NCBI GenBank assembly: GCA_030762935.1
Contig: CM060899.1
Coordinates: 16,351,001-16,415,000 of the forward strand
DNA from: Hymenopus coronatus
Taxonomy: Eukaryota > Arthropoda > Insecta > Mantodea > Hymenopodidae
Length of the DNA: 64,000 bases
Direction: 5' to 3'
Below are positions 49,819 to 61,794 of the stretch, piece by piece; the first letter of the stretch is position 1, and the number at the start of each line of letters is the position of its first letter. Made by a program: the position numbers and the translations under genes. Below the pieces are notes generated by a model. That model did no database searches. It saw only the letters and a program-made list of their open reading frames with translations, and was not told the DNA's origin.

Positions 49819-50686
49819 AAAAAATCTGATGTGTACCATTCACATGACTTTCTCCATATCCCTGCAACAAATAATTCTTAAAAAGCTTATACTTCTATTT
49901 ACTTTATGCTAATCAGAAAAAAATAGCAGAAATAGTCTTATTACTCACTTCCTTGTAAGTAGAAGCGAAATAAGGGACAACCGTAGGTTAAAGTGATAGT
50001 CAAAAGCTGGTTGCTAGGTCAATGAAGTTCCTTGTTTATATGGATAGGAGTTGACAAGTTCCTGTATGAGAAAAGTATACGGTTTTCATAGCAGAAACAA
50101 AAAATAAGGAATGTCACAAAAACAAACTCCACGAAAAAAATGTATATAACATAAATTGTGTGTTTTAAAGTGCTCTACATTTTTTGTGTAGTAAATTTTT
50201 GTCCATCTCTTACGGTTTAGCAGTCATTCAAAATTTAGTAAAATTCATCCAGAATAAACTACTCTTCAGAGGCTATTCCCAGAAAATTCAAGATATACAT
50301 TTCATTTGCGAGGTAAATATGTTTAATATCCGAAATTTTAATCAAAATCGATAGAACCATTTTTGAGAAAATCAAAATTTTCGAAAAAACTTCCATGTAA
50401 AGGGTAGTTGGGGGTGGGGGGATTTTTCTCAAAATATTCGTGTCGCATCCCTGGAAGATACTAAACTTAAATACAAAGTTTGGTATTTTACCGACTTTTC
50501 GTTTTTGAGTTATCGTGTTCACGGACTCACACGCACACACACACGGACCTTTTTGTGTAAATGCTTTTTTTTTTTGGATATTGGGGACCCTAAAACATAT
50601 ATTTCCGGTGAAACTCGGTATCGAATTTTTGGTGGAGTGCAATACTTTCTCTATACACTATGTACATAGTGCGTATGGAGAAAGTA
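49819..50686 (-). mobile_element. Family H copy, - orientation, complete
   Basis: AAAATCTGATGTGTACCATT to CTATGTACATAGTGCGTATGGAGAAAGTA. Confidence 0.9.
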
Positions 50687-51349
50687 AAAAATACAAGCAT
50701 TAGTCCGCCGGATTGCAGCCTACTAACCTAAATGTTTAAAATAAAAGTTTTATAACATTTGAAAATTATTATTGATCTAATATTAACAATCAATGTTAGA
50801 TAACATTTTAATATTAAAATTGTCAAAATAGATTCTAATAGGCTGAATCTTTATGGTCTCCCTTATATAAGGGATTTTTCTCTCTCAATGCAAAAACAAC
50901 TCATAATGATTGTCTCGATTAAAATAAAAATGTGATATGTTCTATTCACATTGCTTAATATAATCTTCCTTCTTTAATCAAATCTTACAAAAAAAAAATC
51001 TTTTACCCATTTCTTGTTAAACTTGTAAACTCTAAAACTTGCATCACATTCCGCTGCAGGTATGAAACCCGAATAATCTGTAACTTAAACCAATGTGACA
51101 ACGCGTCATACATGAAATCGATGCTCACTTTTTCCTTACGCTGTTTGATGTCGCATGATAATTAGGCCTAATCGGCGTGAAGTAATAGCATCCAGGTTGA
51201 TAACACTATCATTCATTAACGTTAGGTTAAATAGATCCTAATTATCAGATTTCTAACTTGACGCAAGTCCCGTCAGATCAAGTTCATACATAGTAACTCT
51301 GTCTTTAGAAGAGTATAGTAGAATAAAACGAAAAAAACAACATATTTTT
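50687..51349. other. Intergenic sequence, no recognised feature
   Basis: AT-rich single-copy-looking sequence between two family H copies. Confidence 0.4.
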
Positions 51350-52170
51350 ACTTTCTCTACACGTGTTATGTACATAATGTATAGAGAAGGTATTGTAATG
51401 CACCAAAAAATTCGATACCGAGATTTCGCCGGAAATACATGTTTTGAGAACCCCGGAATAAAAAAAAGCATTTTTAGAAAAATGCCCATGTGTAGGCAGC
51501 ATAGCTCAAAAACGAAAAATCTGTTAAGTACCAAACGTGGTATTTAAGTTTGGTAGCTTCCAAGGATGCGACATGATTTTCAAGAAAATCTACTACCCTT
51601 TATACGGAAAAAAATTCGAAAATTTTATTTTCTCGAAAGTGGCTGTAACGATTTTGATTAAAATCTCATATTTAAGATATTTACATAAATATAAAATGTG
51701 TATCTTCAATTTTCTGGGAATAGCCTCTGAAGACATGCTTATTCTGGATGAATTTTGCATAACTTGTAAACCATAAGAGATAGATAAAAACTTACCATAC
51801 AAAAATGAAGAACTCGTTTAAATAAACAATTTGTTATATACATTTTTTCGTGAGGTTGACCGTTTTTTAAATATTCTTTGTTATCAAATTCAGCTTTAAA
51901 ATACTTATACTTTTCTCCTACTGGAATTTGTAAACTTCCGTTCATACAGTCAAAGGGACTTCAATCACATAGCAACCAATTTTTAAAAGATTTGACTATT
52001 GATTTAGCATATGGTGCTCCCTTACTTCGCTTCTAACTTCAAGGAAGCAAGTAATAAGACTATTTCTGCTTTTTTTTTTTTTTTCCTCGATTAGCTTGAA
52101 GTAAATAGAAGCATAAGCTCTTTAACAATACTTTTTGCAGAGATGTGAACGAAGCACATCAGATTTTTTT
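51350..52170 (+). mobile_element. Family H copy, + orientation
   Basis: ACTTTCTCTACACGTGTTATG to GAAGCACATCAGATTTTTTT. The TAGAGAAAGTCATG near the right end is deleted. No microsatellite. Confidence 0.88.
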
Positions 52171-52177
52171 GAGTTGT

Positions 52178-52325
52178 ATTTACACACATACAGACATTTT
52201 TCTTAAAATGCTTTTCATGGATATATGGGGTCCTAAAGCGTGTATTTTCAGTGAAATCTGGGTATCGAATTTTTGGGTGGGGTGCAATACATTCACTACC
52301 TAAGTACACAGAGCACAAATAGTAT
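52178..52325 (-). repeat. Family H fragment, palindrome end
   Basis: From ACACACATACAGACATTTTT to ACATTCACTACCTAAGTACA; the same breakpoint near the microsatellite as the fragment at 41611. Confidence 0.7.
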
Positions 52326-52686
52326 TAGACATCGAATTTTTTATTGTCTATAGGGAATTTATAGGGCGTGTCTTCTGATATCCGCTGGCCGCTCCGTCAC
52401 TCTGATTGGGTGAGGAGCAGGGGTTGTAGCTTACTGTTGTAGTGCATGTTACCTAATGTCGCTTCCAGTTGAGGGAGGTGGCTATTCCTATTAGCGAATG
52501 AGTTGACAAACCCAGCATAGGGTATGCTCCATTGGTTCGATATAGAACACTCACCTGCAAAGTGGCAGTCAGCCAATAAAATAAAAACATGAAGCAATAA
52601 AGTACTCTACAGACGGTAAGGAATGCGGTGAACCGAACAAGACTGCCGGTTTCTTTCTGTGCCTTGTGTACCATTACAAAAAGTAA
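52326..52686. other. Unidentified sequence with CCAAT and GC-richer patches
   Basis: Contains CTGATTGGGTGAGG (inverted CCAAT) at about 52402 and CAGCCAATAAAATAAAA at 52570. It could be promoter-like, but no first exon is convincing. Confidence 0.3.
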
Positions 52687-53011
52687 AAATCACATGCAAC
52701 AAATTATTCTTAAAAAGCTTATACTTCTATTTACTTCATGCTAATCAGAAAAAAATTAGCAGAAATAGTCTTATTACTTGATTCCTTGTAAGTAGAAGCA
52801 AAATAAGAGAGTACCATAGGTTAAAGTGATAGTCAAAAGCTGGTTGCTATGCCACTGAAGCTCCTTTGTTTCTATGGATAACAGTTGACAAATTCCTGTA
52901 TGAGAAAAGTATAAGTTTTTCAAAGCAGAAACCAAAAACGATGAACTCCACGAAAAAAATTATGTAACATAAATTGTGTTTTAGCGTCCTCTACATTTTG
53001 TGTGTGTTAAG

Positions 53012-54079
53012 CAGCGGCGGCTGCTGTGTAGGAGCACAAGAGCACGTGAACCTTCAATATTTCTTAGTGGATCTCCTTTATCTCTTTCAGGAAACATTTA
53101 ATAAAATGCGCTATCCGGTGCCACTTGTTTAAATATACCGCGCTCTGCTCTTCAATTGAACACAGCCGAGAACCTGAGACAACAACGCTTGTAGCACAGG
53201 CCTCATGTGCTAGCGTATTCCTAACCTTTAGCAGCTCTGCGCTTGCGCGGGCAACAAAACAGCTCGGAATTTTACAGCCAGAAATGAGCACAGTGCGACC
53301 GTGCACATTAACACCTCCAGGGTTCTGTTTAACAGTAGGAGGTGCTGCTATCTTTAAGATTTAGTTGAAATTATCCGGAAGTGCAACTGCAGTCTTTGTG
53401 AGAGGCGTTATTTTTCTTAGTAATTTGCATTTTATGCTAGAGTTAAACTCAAGAGAGAGTTAAGCAGTTCAAAACAGAAAACAACCTAAACGAAGGAACT
53501 TTTCCGCAACTAACCGAGCTACTGTAGATTATCATTACGACCATGACTACATCAGAACCAGAAATATGCTTTTCCACAATAAAAGATTAAAACCTTTACT
53601 AGGAGTACGATGGGTGAAGACCGACTTTCAGCACTGGCAATGCTTGCTATTGAGAAGAAACTCAACACCATAAAATGCTTTAATCACCGAGTGATAGAAA
53701 AGTTTGCACATTTGAAAAACCGGCGCGTAGAATTTCTATACAAATAAATGTGGTGTTAATTGTGTAATTTAAACAATATAAATATTATTCACTGTAAATA
53801 CCATTCTTCACATGAACTGCATCAAAGGAGTTCACCCCTTCATCACCTCATATTGCTGTTAACTTTCGGAGACTAAGAAATTCAACATCTTTACAATACT
53901 GGGTGGGTGACGATTTGTGTGACAAATTTATAATTCTCGTTATTAGGCACTATCATTGTTTCTAATATTACAAGATTTGATGTTGCGGTGACGGCGGTAG
54001 CACTAGCGGCAGCGGCTTCGGCGGTGGTAAATTGCTGATTTTGTGAACACCTAAATTTTTAATCCACGAGCCGCCACTG
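53012..54079 (+). mobile_element. hAT transposon, 8-bp target duplication, degenerate
   Basis: GTGTTAAG is present at 53004-53011 and 54080-54087. The ends CAGCGGCGGCTGCTG and (complement) CAGTGGCGGCTCGTG are matching inverted repeats with the CAG-N-GGCGG signature of many hAT elements. 1068 bp, too short for a full transposase. A decayed C-terminal coding part remains. Confidence 0.92.
53560..53747 (+). pseudogene. hAT transposase C-terminal remnant
   Basis: Reads PEICFSTIK, stops, then LSALAMLAIEKKL and FNHRVIEKFAHLKNRRVEFL before a stop. The order 'F-S-T-I-K ... G-E-D-R-L-S-A-L-A-M-L-x-I-E' is the hAT dimerisation region of the ZBED/FAM200-like group. Frameshifts are present. Confidence 0.75.
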
Positions 54080-54589
54080 GTGTTAAGTTTTCGTCCATCT
54101 CTTACGGTTTAGCAGTTATTGAAAATTCCGTAAAATTCATCCACAAAGTACTTTTCAGAGGCTATTCCCAGAAAATTTAAGATATACATTTTATTTGTCA
54201 GGTAAATATCTTTAATATACGAAATATCAATCAAAATGGTTAGAGCCATTTTTGAGAAAATCAAAATTTTCGAAAAAACTTCTATGTAGAGGGTAATTGG
54301 GGGTGGGGTGATTTTTTTCAAAATCTTCGTGTCGCATCCCTGGAAGATACTAAACTTAAGTACCACCTTAGGTAGTTTACGGATTTTTCATTTTTGAGTT
54401 ATCGTGTTCACACACACACACGGGCCTTTTTCCGAAAATGTTTTTTTTTTCTTTTTTTTTTTTTTAGATAAATGGGACCCTAAAACATATATTTTCCGTG
54501 AAAGCTGGGTATCGAATTTTTGGGTGGAGTTCAATACCTTCTCTATACACTATGTACACATTACGTATAGAGAAAGTAAAATGTCCTTT

Positions 54590-54740
54590 AACCCGGTAGG
54601 TCATATCTGAAGATGAATGAAATCAGTGAAATGATGCTCAGGTGAGCCCGGGATCTCGGCTTTGCAAAGGCAAGAATAGAAAAGGTGGCTCCATGCAACT
54701 TCAGTAATAGTTCGAATCTCTATTCGGGTTTTCAACGTTT
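54590..54740 (-). repeat. tRNA-derived SINE-3 copy
   Basis: AACCCGGTAGGTCATATCTG and GATGAATGAAATCAGTGA match the copy at 21700; GTTCGAATCTC near 54712 is B box-like. Confidence 0.55.
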
Positions 54741-54969
54741 ATTCGTTACCGAAGTTTCCTAAATGACACGCAGTTCAATTCCGCCTAGCTTCGATCAATA
54801 CGATCCTCTTGCAGTTTTGGCTCTGTGCCCAAGTACAAATGCGTATTTTTGGCTCCTAGATATGCACAATGTTGTCGTTCTTGTTAGAACACTTTCGAAT
54901 CCGAGAGCTGTAAAAGATTTTCTTTCCCAATTTTGGAGAAAAACCACGTTTCCAGTTCGACATGTTTTT

Positions 54970-55175
54970 ACTTTATCTACACGTACTATGTACATGTTGT
55001 ATAGAGAAGGTGTAATGCACCTAAAATTCGATACCAAGATTTCACCGGAAATACATGTTTTGGGCCCCCTGAATCCAAAAAGGCAAGTATGTGTGTGGAC
55101 AGCATAGCTCAAAAACGAAACCCACTCCCAACTACCCTAACGTGGATAAGTTTTCGAAAATTTGGATTTTCTCAG
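54970..55175 (+). repeat. Family H left part, internally deleted
   Basis: ACTTTATCTACACGTACTATG to GGATTTTCTCAG, with a deletion after CAAAAACGAAA. Joined to an opposite-strand fragment. Confidence 0.75.
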
Positions 55176-55437
55176 AATTTCAAGATGGACATTTTATTTG
55201 TCATATAAATATCTTTATATACGGTATTTTAATCAAAACCGTTAGTTAGTTTTGAGAAAAACCGAACATTTCGAAACATAGTCCGTGTAAGGAGTGATTT
55301 GAGAGTGGTGGTATTTTCCTGAAAATCTTGTCAAATTTTTGGTAGATACTAAACTTAAAAACAAAGTTTTTGTTTTTAGTTTTTATTTTTTTTTTTTTAT
55401 TTTGTGGTTTGGAATACATTCTCCTCCTATGTACATC
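55176..55437 (-). repeat. Family H left part, - orientation
   Basis: From AATTTCAAGATGGACATTTT to ACATTCTCCTCCTATGTACA. Forms an inverted pair with 54970-55175. Confidence 0.75.
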
Positions 55438-55442
55438 GTACC

Positions 55443-55601
<159 letters not shown>

Positions 55602-55604
55602 TAA

Positions 55605-55690
55605 GCCCGCCTGGGTAATGTGGTGGTAGCGTGTATGCTTCACATTCAAAAGGTCGTGAGTTCGAATCTCGCTTAAGATGAGTTATCCGG
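55605..55690 (+). repeat. tRNA-derived SINE-3 head
   Basis: GTGGTGGTAGCGTGTATG (A box) and GAGTTCGAATCTC (B box) with CTTAAG at both sides; the acceptor ends do not pair, so it is not a tRNA gene. Matches the minus strand near 21840-21890. Confidence 0.6.
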
Positions 55691-55703
55691 ATAATGCTTT
55701 TTT

Positions 55704-56558
55704 ACTTTCTCTATACGTACTATCTACATAGTGTATAGAGAAGGTAATTGCATTGTACCCAAAAATTCGATACCGAGATTTCACCGGAAATACATGTTTT
55801 GAGACCACCTGAAAATTTTTTTTAGAAAAATGTCCGTGTGTGTATGTGTGTGTGTGTGGGGGCAGCATAGCTCAAAAACGAAAAGACCGTTAGATACCAA
55901 ACTTGGTATTTAAGTTCAGTATCTTCCAAGGATGCGATACGAAGATTTTCAAGAAAACCCCCCACCCCCAACTAACCTTCACATGGAAAATTTTTCGAAA
56001 ATTTTGATTTTCTAAAAAATATGGCTCTAACGATTTTGATTAAAATGTCATATATTAAATATATATATATACTTGACAAATAATATGTACATCTTGAATT
56101 TTCTGGGAATAGCCCCTGAAGACTACTTTATTCTGGATGAATTTTAAGGAATGTTGTGTAACTGGTAAACCGTAAGAAATAGACAAAAACTTACCACACA
56201 AAAAATGTAGAGCACATTAAAACACACCATTTATGTTTACATTTTTTTCGTGGAATTGATCGTTTTTAGATATTCCTTGTTTTTTGTTTTAGCCTTAAAA
56301 AAACTTTTACTTTTCTCATACAGGAATTTGTCAACTCCTGACCATACAAAAAGGAACTTCAGTCACATGGCAACCAGCTTTTGCTACCACTTTAACCTAT
56401 GATACTCCCTTATTTCGCTTCTACTTACAGGGAAGCAAGTAATAAAACTATTTCTGCTAATTTTTTCTCAGCATAAAGTTAATAGAAGCATAAACTTTTT
56501 TAAAAAAAATTGCAGAGATATAGAGAAAGTCATGTGAATGGATTACATAAATTTTTTC
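55704..56558 (+). mobile_element. Family H copy, + orientation, complete
   Basis: ACTTTCTCTATACGTACTAT to GATTACATAAATTTTTT. (GT)n at 55836-55857; an extra TATATATA run at 56058. Confidence 0.9.
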
Positions 56559-56645
56559 CTTATCCTTAGAAGACGAATGCCGAGATCATTTGAACATTAT
56601 TTCACCAATTTCATTCATCGTCCGATATAACCAAGCAGGTTAAAG
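56559..56645 (+). repeat. SINE-3 tail fragment
   Basis: Complement of the TTAACCTG...GGTCATAT / GATGAATGAAATC tail seen at 21700 and 54590. Confidence 0.5.
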
Positions 56646-56785
56646 GACGTTCAGCTACAAATAATAATAATTGTTATATGTGTGTTACGTGAATTGTATC
56701 AACGGTAAAGTCGCTACTGATATCTTCCAATGCTAAATGTAAGACAGAAATAGTCTTGGAGATGACTATTACATTTCCCTTTTTT

Positions 56786-56886
56786 ACTTTCTCTACACGT
56801 ACTATGTACAGTATTGTATTGCAACCAGAAATTCGATGGCGAGATTTTACCGAAATACATGTTTTAAGACCCCCTGAATACAAAAA
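56786..56886 (+). repeat. Family H fragment, left 100 bases
   Basis: ACTTTCTCTACACGTACTATG to CCCTGAATACAAAAAAAA, joined directly to the tail of an opposite-strand copy. Confidence 0.8.
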
Positions 56887-57471
56887 AAAATCTGATGTGT
56901 TCCATTCACATAACTTTCTCTACATTTCTGCAACAAAAAGCTTATGCTTCAGAAATAGTCTTATTCTTGCTTCCTTTTAAGTACGAGAAGCGAAATAAGA
57001 GTACCATAGGTTAAAGTAATAATGAGACTGCAGTTTCCTTGTTTGGACAGGAGTTGACAAATTCCTGTATGAGAAAAGTATAAGTTTTTCAAAGCTGACT
57101 CTAATAACAAATTGTGTGTTTTATCGTTATCTACATTTTTTGTGTAGTAAGTTTTTGTCTATTTCTTACGGTTTAACAGTTCTAAAAATGCAATAAAAAT
57201 CATCACGAATAAAGAGGTCTTTAGAGGCTATTCCCAGAAAAGTCAAGATATGCATTTTATTTGGCCTGAAATATCTTAAATATGACATTTTAATCACAAT
57301 CTTTAGAGCCATTTTTGAGAAAATCAAAATGTTCGAATTTTCTCCCATGTAAAGTGTATTTTGGGGTGGGGGTGTTTTTTGAAAATATTTGTGTCTCATC
57401 CTTGGAAGATAATAAACTTAAATACCAGGTTTGGTATTAAACGGTCTTTTCGTTTTTGAGCTATGCTGTCT

Positions 57472-57502
<31 letters not shown>

Positions 57503-57603
57503 GCGCGGGCCCTTTTCCAAAAATGCTTTTATGGATTTAGGGGTACCCGGTGAAATGTTATTGGAATACAATACCTTCTCTATATACTATGTACATAGTA
57601 CTA
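56887..57603 (-). mobile_element. Family H copy, - orientation
   Basis: AAATCTGATGTGTTCCATTC to ACCTTCTCTATATACTATGT. (CA)n at 57474-57496 followed by GTGCGCGCGCG. The palindrome is cut in its middle where the next fragment starts. Confidence 0.85.
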
Positions 57604-58075
57604 CACTTGGACACATTTTCGAAATTTTTTATTTTCTTAAAAATGGTTCTAACTATTTGTATTAAAATACTATATATTAAAGCCCATTATTCTGGAGGAC
57701 GAATTTCGCTTAACTGCTAAACCGTAAGAGATAGTCAAAAACTTACTGCACAACAAATTTGGATCTCGTCAAAACACTCAAGTTATGCAAATTACGTTTT
57801 TGTTGTGGAGTTAACCGTTTCCGAGATTTTACAGTGTTATTGGATTTACAGTACTTATACTATTCTCAGACAGGGAGTGTCCATTTTTCTTTTGTTCTAC
57901 TCGTGGCGAAACAAAAAAGCGATTTCAATGACAATCGCATAACCATAGCTTTAAAAACATTTGACTATCACTTTAGCCTAGTGCATTACCTTATTCCCTT
58001 CTACTTATAAGGAACTAAGTAATAAGAACATTTTTAGAGCAGGTAGACACTGTCATGTGAGAGTAACACAAATTG
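57604..58075 (+). repeat. Family H right half, + orientation
   Basis: From CATTTTCGAAATTTTTTATT to GTCATGTGAGAGTAACACAA; joined at the broken palindrome of the previous copy. Confidence 0.75.
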
Positions 58076-58228
58076 TTCTTCACTGTCTATTATCTCCATA
58101 TGATATCTAGTCACTTGAGACGGCTCAGTGACAAGTCATGAACTGCAGCTACGTCCTCCCAAAATAAACAAAATTAGCGTAAAATTAGAGAATCTTTGAG
58201 AACATTGATCTACTTATCCATACTTTTT

Positions 58229-59078
58229 ATTTTCTCTATACGCACTATGTACATAGTGTATAGAGAAGGTATTGCACTCCAAAAAATTCGATACCGAGAT
58301 TTCACCGGAAATATATGTTTTAGGGTCCCCTGTATCCAAAAAAAAAAGTATTTTCAGAAACAGGTCCGTGTGTGTGTGAACACGATAACTCAAAAACTCA
58401 AAGTCGGTAAAATACCAAACTTGGTATTTAAGTTTAGTATCTTCCAGGGATGCGACACGAATATTTTGAGAAAAATCCCCCACCCCAAACTACACTTTAC
58501 ATGGAATTTTTTTTCGAAAATTTTGATTTTCTAAAAAATGGCTCTAACGATTTTGATTAAAATATCGTATATTAAAGATATTTACTGACAAATAAAATTT
58601 ATATTTTTAATGTTCTGGGAGTAGCCTCTGAAGACTACTTTATTCTGAGTGAATTTTACGGAATTTTGCATAAGTGCTAAACCGTAAGAGAGAGACAAAA
58701 ACTTATCACACAAAAAATGTAGAGCACATTAAAACACACAAATTATGTTGTATACATTTTTTTTCCTGGAGTTGATTGATTTTTAGATATTCCTTGTTTT
58801 TATTTAAGCCATAAAAACTTATATTTTTCTCATACAGGACTTTGTGAACTCGTGTCCATATAAAGGAACTTCAGTCACATAGTAACCAGCTTTTGACAAT
58901 CACTTTAACCTGTGGTACTCCGTTATTTCGCTTCTACTTACAAGGAAGCAAGAAATAAGACTATTTCTGCTAATTTTTTCTCGATTAGCAGGAAGTAAGT
59001 AGAAGCATAAGCTTTTTAAAAATAATTTATTGCAGAGATATAGAGAAAGTCATGTGAATGGAACACATCAGATTTTTA
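58229..59078 (+). mobile_element. Family H copy, + orientation, complete
   Basis: ATTTTCTCTATACGCACTATG, full palindrome, to GAACACATCAGATTTTTA. Only a short GTGTGTGTG at the microsatellite position. A good reference copy. Confidence 0.92.
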
Positions 59079-59504
59079 AGTATTTCCTACAACTACATAA
59101 ATTTCATTGTTAGCGAATATATGTCACTCTTTGATGACAGAAGATGACTTTGAATTGGTAGACCGATCATAGTCGAAGTTGCAACGGTGCATATAGTATA
59201 TCTATGTGGCAACAGTGCACTGCATTTAACCTGTACTGTCTTTCAAGGGTGAAACGCGCTTTATAACCTCGAGCATAACATACATTTCCACTGTTTACAG
59301 TTTTATTTATATTGCTGGCACGTGATGCCGGAGTTAGCTCAAGGAACAAGTAATAAATAATACTGCGATTGAGAGAACTTGGCTCCTCTCCTTATCGATC
59401 TGCCATCCTAACCTATAGTTAATTGTGCTTCTAATTTGGATAAACTCCCGATCCTTGGAATAGCTAGAAATAGATATATCCGTCACTTATTACTAGATAT
59501 GTTT
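59079..59504. other. Intergenic sequence, no recognised feature
   Basis: Low-copy-looking sequence between two family H copies in the same orientation. Confidence 0.4.
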
Positions 59505-60308
59505 ACTTTCTCTACAATACTATGTACATAGTGTACAGAGAAGGTATTGCATTCCACTCTAAATTTCAATACCTAGATTTCACTGTAAATAGACGTTTTA
59601 GAGTCCCCTGTATGCCCCCAAAAAGTATTTTAGAAAAAGGTCCATGTTTCTGTGAACATAACTCAAAAATGAAAAGTCGGTAAAGTATTAAACTTGGTAT
59701 TTAATTTAGCATCTTCCAGGGATGCGACACGAAGATTTAGAGAAAAATTTCCCTACCCCAAACTACCCTTTACATGGAAAAATGTCGAAAATTTTGATTT
59801 TTTCAAAAATGGCTAATGATTTTTATTAAAATCCCGTACATTAAAGATAAAATGTATATCTTGAATTTTATGGGGAAAGCCTCCAAAGACCTCTTTATTC
59901 TGAATGAATTTTGTATAACTGGTAAACCTTAAGAGATAGACAAAAACTTGTTACACAAAACATTTAGATCACGTTAAAACACACAATTTGTCATATAGGT
60001 TTTTGTTTTTTTCGTGGAATTGACCATTTCTGAAATATTTCTTGCTATTTGTCATTATGCTAAGCTTTACTCACACGGAAATTTGTAAACTCTGGCCCTG
60101 CAAAGAAACGATGGCAACCAGCTTTTAAAATATTTGACAATGGCTTTAGTCTAGTGTATTCCCTTCTACTTAACAAGGAAGCAAGTGATTAAAACAATTT
60201 CTGTTAATGTTTATTTCGATTATCATAAAGTAGAAACAAGAATATGCTTTTAACAATAATTTGTTACAGCGACAAGAGAAAGTCATGTGAACGGAATACA
60301 GATTTTTA
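59505..60308 (+). mobile_element. Family H copy, + orientation
   Basis: ACTTTCTCTACAATACTATG, palindrome to ACAGAGAAGG, then the family body to GGAATACAGATTTTTA. No microsatellite. Confidence 0.88.
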
Positions 60309-60437
60309 ATACTAAAATGTGTTCATTCTGTCGCTTTGCTTCACAAACATAGTGAACGTCCCGCTAGAGGCATCATGACAACATTGCTTATTGTCTGTCT
60401 CTCCGCGTGTTGCCAGCATTCACAGTCTGAACATACG

Positions 60438-60545
60438 GTAAGAAGCCGTACGGCGTAGCCGAGGTATTTGAGGACCCTAAGCCGCAAAGTGTGGCGAAGA
60501 GATCTGTGAAGCTAAACCCAAATGAACCATGGCATCTATGAGGTC
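60438..60545 (+). other. Short coding-like stretch of unknown origin
   Basis: An open frame reads YGKKPYGVAEVFEDPKPQ then SVAKRSVKLNPNEPWHL and a stop. Codon use looks protein-like and the surrounding sequence is GC-richer than its neighbours. I do not recognise it. It could be an exon fragment, a retrocopy or chance. Confidence 0.25.
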
Positions 60546-60689
60546 TAACCAACCCGAATTACCGAAAACAGCGGATGTTTTTAAGTTTGGCAACATTGAT
60601 TTATAGTTTAGGCGCTCTTAGTGGACGATAGTGGATTTGCTTTGTGTATGCGGAGGCGGACAGAAGTATTCGGAAAAACAAAAGGAAAA

Positions 60690-61450
60690 CAAACATGGTT
60701 AATGGAGTCTATTTTCATATAAGTGATTTCCATTTATAAAAGCTGTAGGTAGAACATTTTGTTAAAGAAAATAGAAATAGTTACTGTGTTTCTTATGTTA
60801 CCCATTAATTAGTGTAGTTAATAGTTATATAGATATAGAAAAATAACTGCATGCCAGTTGTTTATTACTGGATGCCAGTAAAAGCTGTAGTTATATTAAT
60901 AAATTTGTATATTTGATTTGAAAAAAATAATAAAATATTAAAAATATAAAAATATTAGTTAATAAATAATATATTACTACAGTAAATTATAATGTTAATT
61001 GTAATGATAATGTAATAATATGAATTGATTTAATGTATTACATTATTATAATAAAATTTGAAAAATAATTAAATTTATATATGTTATTTTTTAGATGGTG
61101 GTAGTGTAATGATGTATGAACTTAATAGAAGAATTGGGTTTATGTGAAGATAAATTTTGGTGATTAAAATGTGTGTTGTATGTGGCTTATTTATTTTTAT
61201 TTTTATATATTTGTTTATACTTTATATTTTTATTTTATCGGTGATTAATTTATTTTATTTAAATTAGATTATGAAAGTATAATTTAAGTGTTAAAATATT
61301 ATTTTATTTTACTATTTTTATCAGTTTTTATTATGTAATTTATTTTTTATTCTATTTATAAATAATCTGTAAACAATAAATATATGTTGTATGAATGCAA
61401 TAAATTAAAAAAAATGTGGCATATTAGCCCATAGTTTGGAAATAAGGTAC
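60690..61450. other. Very AT-rich block
   Basis: About 750 bases with long A/T runs and almost no C. No gene, tRNA or mitochondrial coding pattern is evident. It separates the repeat-rich region from the satellite array. Confidence 0.6.
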
Positions 61451-61794
61451 CAGGGTTTTATGCGGATTTTAATTTTATTAATTTTTTATTAGGAAAAATG
61501 TACTCGATTGCTACGAGCGGTTACAATTTTTAACCTGGTGCGGTGGTCATAGTAAACTGCCTAGTATTTGCTCGTGTCATATCCTGTACGGTGACAGTAT
61601 CCCTGTATATTAAACGACTGAGTTGTTTCCTGACGCAATTCTTTTGTCCCATTGGATAAAAGTATTCCTATATACACCTATGTAGAAGAAAAGGGCCTGT
61701 AAACAGCATGTTTTGTATGCTTACCTGTGTACAGTCAAGGGATCGGTGCAAGAAACCTCCGGTTTGCGAGATTGCAGATTCTAGTTCAGTTTTA

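Larger units (their letters stand above)
52687..54578 (-). mobile_element. Family H copy, - orientation, split by a hAT element
   Basis: Parts 52687-53011 and 54080-54578 are contiguous in the family consensus (ACATTTTGTGTG...GTTAAG / TTTTCGTCCATC). The right end has the palindrome to ACGTATAGAGAAAGTA. Its start lacks the outermost tail. Confidence 0.88.

Noticed and set aside
55605..55690. A tRNA gene on the + strand
   Set aside because: A and B boxes are present but the acceptor ends do not pair; it matches a SINE head.
60690..61450. Nuclear copy of mitochondrial DNA
   Set aside because: AT-rich, but no mitochondrial protein or tRNA pattern is readable.
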